Shown here: piece after piece, positions 42,122-50,955 of the stretch
Layout of the letters: every line of letters begins with the position of its first letter
Numbering within the stretch: position 1 is the stretch's first letter
Origin: Xanthomarina spongicola
Lineage (GTDB): Bacteria; Bacteroidota; Bacteroidia; Flavobacteriales; Flavobacteriaceae
DNA: 64,000 nucleotides
Assembly: GCF_003148645.1 (NCBI RefSeq)
Contig: NZ_QGGP01000006.1
Location: 1 to 64,000 of the forward strand
Reading direction: 5' to 3'
Position numbers and translations under genes: made by a program
The notes under the pieces: generated by a model
The model's database searches: none
What the model saw: the letters and a program-made list of their open reading frames with translations, nothing else
Told to the model about the DNA's origin: nothing

Positions 42122-43450
42122 ATGCTTAAAAAAAGGGTCGCATTTTACACACTAGGTTGTAAGCTCAATTTTTCGGAAACATCAACAATAGCTAGAAATT
42201 TTCAAAACGAAGGGTTTGATCGCGTTGATTTTAAAGAAGTTGCAGATGTTTATGTTATTAATACCTGTTCTGTTACTGATAATGCCGATAAACGCTTTAA
42301 AACCATTGTAAAGCAAGCTCAAAAATTAAATCCAGAAGCTTTTGTTGCAGCTGTGGGTTGTTATGCCCAATTAAAACCTCATGAATTAGCTGATGTAGAT
42401 GGCGTAGATTTGGTTTTAGGAGCTACTGAGAAATTTAAAATTACCGACTATTTAAATGATTTAACGAAGAACGATTTAGGAGAAGTACATTCTTGCGAAA
42501 TTGAAGAAGCAGATTTTTATGTTGGGAGTTATTCCTTTGGAGATAGAACAAGAGCTTTTTTAAAAGTACAGGATGGTTGTGATTACAAATGCACCTATTG
42601 TACAATTCCTCTTGCAAGAGGGATTTCTAGAAGCGATACATTAGGCAATGTTTTAAAAAATGCAGAAGAAATTTCTAAAAAGAATATAAAAGAAATTGTA
42701 CTTACTGGAGTTAATATTGGCGATTATGGTAAAGGCGAATTTGGCAATAAAAAACATGAACATACATTTTACCAATTAGTTAAAGAATTAGATAATGTGG
42801 ATGGAATAGAAAGATTGCGTATTTCTTCTATTGAACCAAATCTTCTAAAAAACGAAACGATAGAGTTTGTTTCAAAAAGTAATTCATTTGTACCTCATTT
42901 TCACATTCCTTTACAAAGTGGTAGCAACCAGATATTAAAGTTAATGCGTCGTAGATACTTAAAAGAATTGTATGTAGATCGTGTAGATAAAATAAAAGAA
43001 GTCATGCCTCATGCATGTATAGGTGTTGATGTTATAGTTGGTTTTCCAGGTGAAACAGACGAATTGTTTTTAGAGACCTATAACTTTTTAAACGATTTAG
43101 ATATTTCCTATTTACATGTATTCACTTATTCTGAAAGAGATAACACCTTAGCTGCTAGTATGAATGACGTTGTGCCAAAAAACATAAGAACCAAAAGAAG
43201 TAAAATGCTAAGAGGTTTATCAGCAAAAAAGCGTCGTGCATTTTACGAAAGTCAGCTAAATACTAAAAGAAAAGTCTTATTTGAAAGCGAGAATAAAGAA
43301 GGGTATATTCAAGGTTTTACTGGAAATTATGTAAAAGTAAAAGCGCCTTGGAATCCAAGGTTAGTAAATACCTTACATGAAGTAGAGCTTACTAAGATAG
43401 ACGAAGATGGCTTGGTAAGGTTAGAATTTATAAAAGAACTAGCAGTATAA
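42122..43450 (+). CDS. mtaB: tRNA t6A37 methylthiotransferase MtaB
   Basis: The protein has 442 residues from the ATG at 42122. The N-terminal UPF0004 domain has TLGCKLNFSE, the INTCSVT and VGCYAQ cysteines for one [4Fe-4S] cluster. The radical SAM motif CDYKCTYC lies near residue 153, with GVNIGDYG further on. A C-terminal TRAM-like domain follows. MtaB converts t6A37 to ms2t6A37 in ANN-decoding tRNAs. The three Cys of the first domain and the GCKLN start separate it from MiaB and RimO. Confidence 0.95.
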   Translation: MLKKRVAFYTLGCKLNFSETSTIARNFQNEGFDRVDFKEVADVYVINTCSVTDNADKRFKTIVKQAQKLNPEAFVAAVGCYAQLKPHELADVDGVDLVLGATEKFKITDYLNDLTKNDLGEVHSCEIEEADFYVGSYSFGDRTRAFLKVQDGCDYKCTYCTIPLARGISRSDTLGNVLKNAEEISKKNIKEIVLTGVNIGDYGKGEFGNKKHEHTFYQLVKELDNVDGIERLRISSIEPNLLKNETIEFVSKSNSFVPHFHIPLQSGSNQILKLMRRRYLKELYVDRVDKIKEVMPHACIGVDVIVGFPGETDELFLETYNFLNDLDISYLHVFTYSERDNTLAASMNDVVPKNIRTKRSKMLRGLSAKKRRAFYESQLNTKRKVLFESENKEGYIQGFTGNYVKVKAPWNPRLVNTLHEVELTKIDEDGLVRLEFIKELAV

Positions 43451-43482
43451 AAAAAATCCGAAGTTTTAGCTTCGGATTTTTT
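43451..43482. terminator. Bidirectional terminator
   Basis: Arms AAATCCGAAG (43454-43463) and CTTCGGATTT (43470-43479) with a 6-nt loop and A/T runs on both sides. It serves mtaB and the convergent gene at 43488. Confidence 0.92.
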
Positions 43483-43487
43483 ATGAT

Positions 43488-43784
43488 TTATATTCTTACA
43501 CCTACTGGAAGCATACGTTTATATTTTCTATTCTTTCGAACAAATTTTGCAATTTCAGGACTAGTAGGAACAACGCTTAAATTACGTTCTTCAATATCCT
43601 TAAAAACGATTACTAAAAATTCATTTTGAAATTCTTCAGAATTAATTTCATCTGGAATAATAAGTTTGGTTAAAAAAATCTTTCGTTCTTGTAATGAATA
43701 TTCAATCTTAGCTAAAGAATCGTCAATTTTTAATTCATACTGGCGTAAAAAGTCATTATCCACAAGTTCAGATGCTTCAATCAT
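43488..43784 (-). CDS. Small GNAT-like (YidJ-type) N-acetyltransferase family protein
   Basis: This 98-residue cytoplasmic protein has strands rich in YELKIDDSLAKIEY and the typical C-terminal segment VVPTSPEIAKFVRKN followed by LPVGVRI. This resembles the compact Gcn5-related (Acetyltransf_CG/YidJ-like) family. The acetyl-CoA loop is short in this family, so activity is uncertain. It is a single gene, convergent with mtaB and sharing its terminator. The assignment is by recognition and is moderately certain. Confidence 0.65.
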   Translation of the reverse strand: MIEASELVDNDFLRQYELKIDDSLAKIEYSLQERKIFLTKLIIPDEINSEEFQNEFLVIVFKDIEERNLSVVPTSPEIAKFVRKNRKYKRMLPVGVRI

Positions 43785-43904
43785 AATAAGAATGTTTTTT
43801 ATTTAAAAGGAATTTTAGGAGTCAGCACTATTTTTCAATAGTTTTGTAACGCAAATTTACGAAAAAATATTGTAAAAAATCATTATTTGCCTACTTAAAA
43901 GCTT

Positions 43905-44579
43905 ATGAGTCAAGATATCATACACGTTTATTTTATGCCAGGAATGGCTGCAAGTTCTTTGATTTTTGAAAACATAAAATTACCAGAGAATCAATTTCAG
44001 ATGCATATGTTAGAATGGATAATGCCTTCTGAGAATGAGACCATTGAGCATTATTCAAAGCGAATGACAGAACATATTAAGCATGAAAATGTGGTGTTAA
44101 TTGGTGTGTCTTTTGGAGGAATTATAGTTCAAGAAATGAGTAAGCTAATTAAATTAAGAAAGCTCATTGTTGTTTCAAGTATTAAAACAAAGCATGAATT
44201 ACCAAAAAGAATGAAACTAGCCAGAATAACTAAGGCATATAAAATAATGCCTACAAGTCTAGTAAATAATATAGATGCTTTGGCAAAATATACTTTTGGA
44301 AAAACTATAAAAAAAAGAATTGCTTTATATAGAAAATATCTTTCTGTTACTAATAAACAATACATAGATTGGGCATTGAAGCAAGTTATTTGCTGGAATC
44401 AAGATAAAAGTATTCCTGAAGCCATACACATTCATGGAGAAAAAGATGCTGTTTTTCCTCATCGTTGTTTAGGAGACTGTATCACTGTTAAAGGAGGTAC
44501 ACATGTTATGATTATCAATAAATATAAGTGGTTTAACGAAAATTTGCCAAAGTTAATTTTAGATGAAGATTTGGCTTAA
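43905..44579 (+). CDS. Alpha/beta-hydrolase family protein
   Basis: The protein has 224 residues. The nucleophile elbow GVSFGG has its Ser near residue 69. A GEKDAVFP segment near 180 could hold the acid, and the His of GGTHVMI lies near 202, so the catalytic triad appears complete. No signal peptide is present, so it is cytoplasmic. The substrate is unknown. It lies 42 nt upstream of the lytic transglycosylase gene on the same strand. Confidence 0.85.
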   Translation: MSQDIIHVYFMPGMAASSLIFENIKLPENQFQMHMLEWIMPSENETIEHYSKRMTEHIKHENVVLIGVSFGGIIVQEMSKLIKLRKLIVVSSIKTKHELPKRMKLARITKAYKIMPTSLVNNIDALAKYTFGKTIKKRIALYRKYLSVTNKQYIDWALKQVICWNQDKSIPEAIHIHGEKDAVFPHRCLGDCITVKGGTHVMIINKYKWFNENLPKLILDEDLA

Positions 44580-44621
44580 AATTTGCTGTAAATTTCATAA
44601 ATTTATAAAAACAATTTAAAG

Positions 44622-45548
44622 ATGAAATGGGTTAAGAATGTATTCGCTTTTTTTGGGTTACTAAGCATAACAATGCTATTTGTATATGCATTGCAAGATG
44701 CACCTACAGACGAGAATTTTGAAAAAAAATTAATTAACGACTATAACGTCTATGCACTTCAAATTCCAGACCATCTTGACTTTGCTGGAGAAGCATTGCC
44801 TTTAGATAATCCAGACATTTATGAGCGTATGGATAGAGAATTATTGGTAAATACCTATTGGCAATCTAACGGGTTGTTAATGTTTAAACGAGCACATAAA
44901 TATTTTCCTATAATAGAACCAATTCTAGAAAAAAATGGAATTCCAGAAGATTTTAAATATTTGGCAGTTATAGAAAGTGGATTAATGAACGTAGTCTCTC
45001 CTGCTGGTGCAAGAGGCGTTTGGCAAATAATGCCAAGTACAGGAAGAGAATATGGCTTGGAAATAAATGATAATGTAGATGAACGTTACCATTTAGAAAA
45101 ATCTACTGAAGTAGCTTGCGAATATTTAAAAAAATCTAAAGAACAACTAGGTTCTTGGACTTTAGCTGCTGCTGCTTATAATGCTGGAAACGCTGGTGTT
45201 TCTAGAAGACTAGAAGAACAAGATGTTAAAGATTATTACGATTTGCTTTTAGGAGAAGAAACAGGTAGGTATTTATTTAGAATTGTTGCGTTAAAAGAAA
45301 TTTTAAAGCATCCAGATAAGTATGGTTTCAATTTTAGAGAGAAAGATTTATATACTGAAGTACCAACTTATAAAGTTGAAGTAGATACTGCTGTAACAGA
45401 TTTTGCTGCTTTTGCAAAAGGATTTGATATTAATTACAAGATTTTGAAAATTCATAACCCTTGGTTAAGGGAACCAAATTTGAATAATAAATCAAGAAAA
45501 CAGTATTTTATAGAAATTCCAAAGGAAGGATATTATAAAGAGAATTAA
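44622..45548 (+). CDS. Membrane-anchored lytic transglycosylase (SLT/MltD-like)
   Basis: The protein has 308 residues. An N-terminal hydrophobic segment (about 5-22) acts as signal or anchor. The goose-lysozyme-like SLT domain spans about 100-230, with catalytic Glu in AVIESG near residue 117, then GARGVWQIMPSTGREYGL and AAAAYNAG. It cleaves peptidoglycan glycan strands in the periplasm. The C-terminal part after 260 resembles the spacer before LysM domains in MltD but no LysM domain is present, so this is a short form. Confidence 0.94.
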   Translation: MKWVKNVFAFFGLLSITMLFVYALQDAPTDENFEKKLINDYNVYALQIPDHLDFAGEALPLDNPDIYERMDRELLVNTYWQSNGLLMFKRAHKYFPIIEPILEKNGIPEDFKYLAVIESGLMNVVSPAGARGVWQIMPSTGREYGLEINDNVDERYHLEKSTEVACEYLKKSKEQLGSWTLAAAAYNAGNAGVSRRLEEQDVKDYYDLLLGEETGRYLFRIVALKEILKHPDKYGFNFREKDLYTEVPTYKVEVDTAVTDFAAFAKGFDINYKILKIHNPWLREPNLNNKSRKQYFIEIPKEGYYKEN

Positions 45549-45550
45549 AA

Positions 45551-45586
45551 AAGAAAGCCTTAACAAATTTGTTAAGGCTTTCTTTT
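45551..45586. terminator. Bidirectional terminator
   Basis: A perfect 36-bp palindrome (arms of 18 bp beginning AAAGAAAGCC) between two convergent genes. Confidence 0.93.
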
Positions 45587-45602
45587 TATAAATAGATATT
45601 TA

Positions 45603-46172
45603 TTAACGGCGTCTTCCACCTCTTTGCTGGTGTCCACCAAAATGTTGATTAGGCATTTGAGCTTTTTTCATATTGTCCTTCATCATTTTTATCTGCTCAT
45701 CTAGCATGTTTCTTTTGTCAAGTTTCTGGGCTTCTTTAAGAAGGATATTTGCTTCGTTTTTTCTACGTTTACTAAATGCAATTCCTGCTAAATTTAATTT
45801 TGCCATAGCCATATCATGATCCATAGATAAACCTAAAGTTACTGCTTTCTTAAAGTATCTCTCAGCTTCATTCATGTTTTCTTGCGAAACCATAATACCA
45901 TGTAAATAATAAAAATAACCTTGTTGTTTTTTTACAAGCGCACTTTCAGGATGTTTTATTTTATCCAACCATTTTTTAGCTCCTACAAAATCTTGTTTTC
46001 GTAAACGCATAAAGGCAAGTAAGATAAATTCATTCTTAAAATAAAGAAAAATAAATATGGTAGACAAAAGAAGAAACATAATACCATTTCCTATATAACT
46101 TTCAGTAAAAAGATAGATAGCATAAGCAATTATTAGTCCAGCAATTATTAATTTAAATACTTTATTGTACAT
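45603..46172 (-). CDS. Inner-membrane TPR-like protein
   Basis: The protein has 189 residues: two TM helices at about 5-22 and 27-48, then TPR-like helical repeats (for example the GYFYYLHGIMVSQENMNEAERYF and AKLNLAGIAFSK regions). The tail is rich in His, Gly and Arg. It is probably a scaffold or interaction protein facing the cytoplasm; no partner is known. It is separated by 1 nt from the DUF6263-type gene upstream and is likely translated from the same mRNA. Confidence 0.8.
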   Translation of the reverse strand: MYNKVFKLIIAGLIIAYAIYLFTESYIGNGIMFLLLSTIFIFLYFKNEFILLAFMRLRKQDFVGAKKWLDKIKHPESALVKKQQGYFYYLHGIMVSQENMNEAERYFKKAVTLGLSMDHDMAMAKLNLAGIAFSKRRKNEANILLKEAQKLDKRNMLDEQIKMMKDNMKKAQMPNQHFGGHQQRGGRRR

Positions 46173-46173
46173 A

Positions 46174-47058
46174 TTATTTAATTTTAAATGTTGTTTTAGA
46201 TGTTATTTTTGTTGGTATTTCTACGTTGCTCATTTGTTTCATAACAGTTACTCCTTCTGTATTAGAAGTTACTGTTATAAGTTGAGCAAAACCAGTTTTT
46301 TTATTTGCAATAATGCTTGTGTCTTGAGTCCCTTTTAATGTCATGATATGGGAATCTTCTTCTGCAATCAAAGACACATTGCTTTTTGCAGATAATTCAA
46401 TGTTTTTACTCCAGTCTTTTAATGTCCAGTTATTTTCTGCAATTAAGTCTCCAGTATATTTATTTGTCCAATGGTCACCTACAATTACTTTTTTTGTAGG
46501 ATAGAAGTATGTCATTTGTTCAAAGCTTCTAGAAAGGCTTTCGCTACCAAATTCTTTCTTCATGGCTTCAACCATAAGTTCTTTAGTAAATTCATCGGTA
46601 ATTCCAGCATCAGAAATCATTTTATTAATCATGGCTTCTGTTCCAGTTATTTTTTTTATTTCACCAGTTTTCAGCATTTCCATTTTTAAGGTCGATTTTG
46701 TTAATCCTGAAAATATTTTTGCTTCTAAATCGTCTTCTTTTATGTCGTTATTGGTGTCAATATTCATTAATTCTCCATAAATATTTGATGTAGACTTTAA
46801 TTTAAACCTATTAAATTTGAAATTTATTATATAAGAACTATCTGTAATTGCCTTAACAATAAATGTAAAATCACCTTCTAAATGATTAGTCATTTCATGT
46901 TTAGAGTCTTCCATGTTTTGAACTATATCTTGTGCAGAAGTTTGTGTAACTGTCATGTTATCACCTATATTAAGATTGTATTCTAGAGTATTTTGGCTAT
47001 AAAGAATACTAGATAATAGCAAAAAGGAGTAAGATATTTTTAGAACTAATTGGTTCAT
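46174..47058 (-). CDS. Exported DUF6263-like protein
   Basis: From the ATG at 47058 the protein has 294 residues; an earlier ATG at 47085 would place charged residues before the signal peptide. The signal peptide (cleavage near ILYSQN) is followed by a beta-rich protein with alternating strands typical of the DUF6263 family of Bacteroidota. No catalytic motif is seen; function unknown. It is followed after 1 nt by the TPR-like gene. Confidence 0.75.
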   Translation of the reverse strand: MNQLVLKISYSFLLLSSILYSQNTLEYNLNIGDNMTVTQTSAQDIVQNMEDSKHEMTNHLEGDFTFIVKAITDSSYIINFKFNRFKLKSTSNIYGELMNIDTNNDIKEDDLEAKIFSGLTKSTLKMEMLKTGEIKKITGTEAMINKMISDAGITDEFTKELMVEAMKKEFGSESLSRSFEQMTYFYPTKKVIVGDHWTNKYTGDLIAENNWTLKDWSKNIELSAKSNVSLIAEEDSHIMTLKGTQDTSIIANKKTGFAQLITVTSNTEGVTVMKQMSNVEIPTKITSKTTFKIK

Positions 47059-47126
47059 TAAACAAGGTTTGATTTTGGAGTACAAAGAAACTAAATTTTT
47101 ATTGAAAAAATATTTTTAAAATAAGG

Positions 47127-47157
47127 TTTGTCAAATAAAAAAGGGTTTGTATATTTG
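47127..47157 (+). promoter_or_regulatory. Consensus Bacteroidota promoter of rpmH
   Basis: TTTG (47127-47130) and TATATTTG (47150-47157) are separated by exactly 19 nt, a perfect match to the -33/-7 consensus of the phylum. It lies 72 nt before the rpmH start and is the best promoter in the window. Confidence 0.8.
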
Positions 47158-47229
47158 CGCTCAGTTTTAGACAAAGTGTTAAAACAGATTGTTTAGATAT
47201 AATAAAGAAGATTTTAAAAACATAAGACA

Positions 47230-47391
47230 ATGCCAAAAAGAACATTTCAGCCATCAAAAAGAAAGAGAAAGAATAAACATGGCTTTAGAGAAAGAATGGC
47301 TTCTGCCAATGGTAGAAAAGTACTTGCTCGTAGAAGAGCTAAAGGAAGAAAGAAAATATCTGTATCTTCTGAAGCTAGACATAAAAAATAA
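47230..47391 (+). CDS. rpmH: 50S ribosomal protein L34
   Basis: The protein has 53 residues beginning [19 protein letters not shown], with the highly conserved [19 protein letters not shown] segment, unmistakably L34. The gene is embedded under a longer out-of-frame reading frame (47189-47398) that is spurious and easily mistaken for the real gene. It has a consensus promoter upstream and a terminator at 47415. L34 is an early-assembly protein of the large ribosomal subunit. Confidence 0.98.
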   Translation: MPKRTFQPSKRKRKNKHGFRERMASANGRKVLARRRAKGRKKISVSSEARHKK

Positions 47392-47414
47392 TGATTAACA
47401 ATTGTTGATATATA

Positions 47415-47446
47415 AAAGGTGTTACTTAACGGTAACGCCTTTTTTT
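47415..47446 (+). terminator. Terminator of rpmH
   Basis: Arms AAAGGTGTTAC and GTAACGCCTTT (one G-U pair) with a 6-nt loop and a T run. Confidence 0.9.
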
Positions 47447-47461
47447 ATATCTAGTATTTTT

Positions 47462-47469
47462 TAATTTTG
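47462..47469 (+). promoter_or_regulatory. -7 box of carB
   Basis: TAATTTTG, an exact TAnnTTTG match 32 nt before the carB ATG, directly after the rpmH terminator. Confidence 0.6.
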
Positions 47470-47501
47470 CAAACACAACTATAACCATATAATATTTAAA
47501 A

Positions 47502-50354
47502 ATGCCTAAAAATTCAAACCTTAAATCTATATTAATTATTGGTTCTGGCCCAATAGTCATTGGTCAAGCATGTGAATTTGATTATTCAGGAACTCAAGCA
47601 TTAAGATCCTTAAGAGAAGATGGAATTGAAACTGTTTTAATAAATTCAAATCCAGCAACTATTATGACTGATCCTTCTATGGCAGATCATGTGTATTTGT
47701 TGCCTTTAACTACAAAATCTCTGGTTCAAATATTAAAAGAACATCCACAAATTGATGCTGTTTTACCAACTATGGGAGGACAAACTGCTTTAAATTTATG
47801 TATTGAAGCAGATGAAAAAGGCATTTGGGAAGATTTTGGTGTTGAAATTATTGGTGTTGATATTGATGCTATTAATATAACAGAAGATAGAGAACAGTTT
47901 AGAGAATTAATGCTAAAAATAGGCATTCCAATGGCACCTCAAGCCACTGCAACATCTTATTTAAAAGGTAAAGAAATTGCTCAGGAATTTGGTTTTCCTT
48001 TAGTTATTAGAGCTTCGTTTACTTTGGGTGGAGCAGGAGCATCCTTTGTCTATAAAGAAGAAGATTTTGATGAATTATTAACTCGTGGATTAGAAATTTC
48101 TCCTATTCATGAAGTTATGATTGATAAGGCCTTGATTGGTTGGAAAGAATATGAACTTGAGCTATTACGTGATGCTAACGATAATGTAGTTATTATCTGT
48201 TCTATTGAAAATATGGATCCAATGGGAATCCATACAGGAGACTCTATAACAGTTGCTCCTGCAATGACTTTGAGTGATAGAACCTATCAAAAGATGCGTG
48301 ATATGGCAATTCATATGATGCGAAGTATTGGAGATTTTGCAGGTGGTTGTAATGTGCAATTTGCTGTTAGTCCAGATGAAAATGAAGATATTATTGCAAT
48401 TGAAATTAATCCACGTGTATCTCGTTCTTCAGCTTTAGCAAGTAAAGCTACTGGTTATCCTATTGCAAAAATAGCAGCTAAATTAGCTATTGGTTATCAT
48501 TTAGATGAGTTAGATAATCAAATTACAAAATCTACTTCAGCTTTATTTGAGCCAACATTAGATTATGTAATTGTAAAAATACCACGTTGGAATTTCGATA
48601 AATTCGAAGGAAGTGATAGAACTCTTGGGCTTCAAATGAAATCTGTTGGTGAGGTTATGGGAATTGGACGTTCGTTTCAAGAAGCGCTTCATAAAGCTAC
48701 ACAATCTCTTGAAATTAAGCGAAATGGTTTAGGAGCAGATGGAAAAGGTTATAAAGATTACGACCAAATTATCAGTAAATTAACTTATGCAAGTTGGGAC
48801 AGAGTTTTTGTAATTTATGATGCCATCCAAATGGGAATTCCTTTAAGCAGAATTCATGAAATTACTAAAATAGATATGTGGTTCTTAAAGCAATATGAAG
48901 AATTATACTTGCTTGAAAAAGAGATATCCACTTTCAAAATAGATACTATTCAAAAAGATTTGTTGTTGGAAGCTAAACAAAAAGGCTATGGTGACAGGCA
49001 AATTGCACACATGCTAAATTGTTTAGAAAGTCAAGTGTATAACAAACGTGAAGAATTAGGTGTTAATCGTGTTTATAAATTAGTAGACACGTGTGCAGCT
49101 GAGTTTAAAGCGCAAACACCTTATTATTATTCAACGTTTGAAAGTGATGTAGAGACTACAGATGGAAAGCGTTTTGCAGATAATGAAAGCGTAGTTCCAG
49201 ATAAGAAGAAAATTATTGTACTTGGTTCTGGTCCAAATAGAATTGGTCAGGGAATCGAGTTTGATTACTGTTGTGTACATGGTGTTTTAGCAGCTGCTGA
49301 ATGTGGTTACGAAACAATAATGATTAACTGTAACCCTGAAACGGTTTCAACCGATTTCGATACAGCTGATAAATTGTATTTTGAACCAGTTTTCTGGGAA
49401 CATATCTACGATATTATTAAACATGAAAAACCTGAAGGTGTTATTGTACAGCTTGGAGGTCAAACAGCATTAAAACTAGCCGAAAAGCTAGATAGATACG
49501 GAATTAAAATTATTGGAACAACTTATCAATCTCTTGATTTAGCAGAAGATAGAGGTTTGTTTTCAAATTTACTTAAGGAAAATAATATTCCTTACCCTCA
49601 ATTTGACATAGCAACAACAGCAGACGAAGCAGCTGCAATTGCTGATGTTTTAGATTTTCCTATTTTAGTTAGACCATCTTATGTTTTGGGAGGTCAAGGC
49701 ATGAAAATTGTAATTAATAAGCAAGAATTGGAAGAGCATGTTGTCGATTTGTTAAGACAAATGCCAGGAAATCAATTGTTATTAGACCATTATTTAGATG
49801 GAGCAATAGAAGCAGAAGCAGATGCTATCTGCGATGGTGAAAATGTTTATATCATTGGTATAATGGAGCATATTGAACCATGTGGAATCCACTCTGGTGA
49901 TAGTAATGCTACTTTACCACCTTTTAATTTAGGTGAATTTGTGATGCAACAAATTAAAGATCATACAAAAAAGATAGCTCTAGCTTTAAATACTGTTGGT
50001 CTAATTAACATTCAGTTTGCTATAAAAGACGATATTGTATATATAATAGAAGCCAATCCAAGAGCTTCTAGAACAGTGCCTTTTATTTCTAAGGCATATG
50101 GTGAGCCTTATGTTAATTATGCTACAAAAGTTATGTTAGGAGAGAAGAAAGTAACCGACTTTAACTTTAATCCTCAATTAAAAGGCTATGCTATTAAGCA
50201 ACCTGTTTTCTCTTTTAATAAATTTCATAATGTGAATAAAAAGCTAGGTCCAGAGATGAAAAGTACTGGAGAAAGCATTTTATTTATTGAAAGTTTAAAA
50301 GACGACGAATTTTATAATTTATACTCTAGACGTAAGATGTATTTGAGCAAATAA
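47502..50354 (+). CDS. carB: Carbamoyl-phosphate synthase large subunit, short form
   Basis: The protein has 950 residues with two homologous ATP-grasp halves. The first opens with IIGSGPIVIGQACEFDYSG; the second, near residue 575, with VLGSGPNRIGQGIEFDYC. It makes carbamoyl phosphate for pyrimidine and arginine synthesis from glutamine-derived ammonia, bicarbonate and 2 ATP. Canonical CarB is about 1070 residues; here the C-terminal MGS-like allosteric domain is absent, as in related Bacteroidota. The small subunit gene carA is not in the window. Confidence 0.97.
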   Translation: MPKNSNLKSILIIGSGPIVIGQACEFDYSGTQALRSLREDGIETVLINSNPATIMTDPSMADHVYLLPLTTKSLVQILKEHPQIDAVLPTMGGQTALNLCIEADEKGIWEDFGVEIIGVDIDAINITEDREQFRELMLKIGIPMAPQATATSYLKGKEIAQEFGFPLVIRASFTLGGAGASFVYKEEDFDELLTRGLEISPIHEVMIDKALIGWKEYELELLRDANDNVVIICSIENMDPMGIHTGDSITVAPAMTLSDRTYQKMRDMAIHMMRSIGDFAGGCNVQFAVSPDENEDIIAIEINPRVSRSSALASKATGYPIAKIAAKLAIGYHLDELDNQITKSTSALFEPTLDYVIVKIPRWNFDKFEGSDRTLGLQMKSVGEVMGIGRSFQEALHKATQSLEIKRNGLGADGKGYKDYDQIISKLTYASWDRVFVIYDAIQMGIPLSRIHEITKIDMWFLKQYEELYLLEKEISTFKIDTIQKDLLLEAKQKGYGDRQIAHMLNCLESQVYNKREELGVNRVYKLVDTCAAEFKAQTPYYYSTFESDVETTDGKRFADNESVVPDKKKIIVLGSGPNRIGQGIEFDYCCVHGVLAAAECGYETIMINCNPETVSTDFDTADKLYFEPVFWEHIYDIIKHEKPEGVIVQLGGQTALKLAEKLDRYGIKIIGTTYQSLDLAEDRGLFSNLLKENNIPYPQFDIATTADEAAAIADVLDFPILVRPSYVLGGQGMKIVINKQELEEHVVDLLRQMPGNQLLLDHYLDGAIEAEADAICDGENVYIIGIMEHIEPCGIHSGDSNATLPPFNLGEFVMQQIKDHTKKIALALNTVGLINIQFAIKDDIVYIIEANPRASRTVPFISKAYGEPYVNYATKVMLGEKKVTDFNFNPQLKGYAIKQPVFSFNKFHNVNKKLGPEMKSTGESILFIESLKDDEFYNLYSRRKMYLSK

Positions 50355-50428
50355 TGGTTTATTCGACAAAACGTATCTTATAATTTGTTAATAATTATTA
50401 CTTTAGCATAAGAAATCGAATCTATTAC

Positions 50429-50953
50429 ATGAACCGAAAACTTGTTTTATTGATTGGTTGTTTTTTAGCAACGGTTTTTGTTTTTGCTCAAGATAATATT
50501 TTTGATGTTGCTCGTTCTGGAACAGTTGAAGAAATTAAACAATTAATGTCTATCAATCCTGACACTATTAATGTTATTAATGATAGAGGTTTTTTTCCTT
50601 TAACGCTATCCTGTTATAATGGAAATGAAGCTGTTGGATTATTTTTAATAAATCACGTTAAAAATATTAATGGAGATAGTAAATATGGCACACCATTAAT
50701 GGCAGCTGTATTTAAAGGACAAGTTACTTTGTCTCAGGCCTTGTTAGAAAAAGGTGCAAACCCAAATATTGCTGATGTTAATAAAACAACACCTTTGCAT
50801 TATGCCGTTTTATTGAATAATGAATCGTTGATTTATCTTTTAATGGATTTTAACGCTGATGCAACATTAAAGGACAGTAGAGGAAAAACAGCTTTAGATT
50901 ATGCTTTAATGGACAATAATAAAAAGATTATAGAATTATTAGAAAATAAATAA
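50429..50953 (+). CDS. Exported ankyrin-repeat protein
   Basis: The protein has 174 residues. A signal peptide (cleavage near VFAQD) is followed by four to five ankyrin repeats (for example GTPLMAAVFKGQVTLSQALL and TPLHYAVLLNNESLIYLL). It is a periplasmic or surface protein-binding module with unknown partner. The DOMON/T9SS protein gene follows after 2 nt, so the two are almost certainly co-translated and may act together. Confidence 0.9.
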   Translation: MNRKLVLLIGCFLATVFVFAQDNIFDVARSGTVEEIKQLMSINPDTINVINDRGFFPLTLSCYNGNEAVGLFLINHVKNINGDSKYGTPLMAAVFKGQVTLSQALLEKGANPNIADVNKTTPLHYAVLLNNESLIYLLMDFNADATLKDSRGKTALDYALMDNNKKIIELLENK

Positions 50954-50955
50954 TT

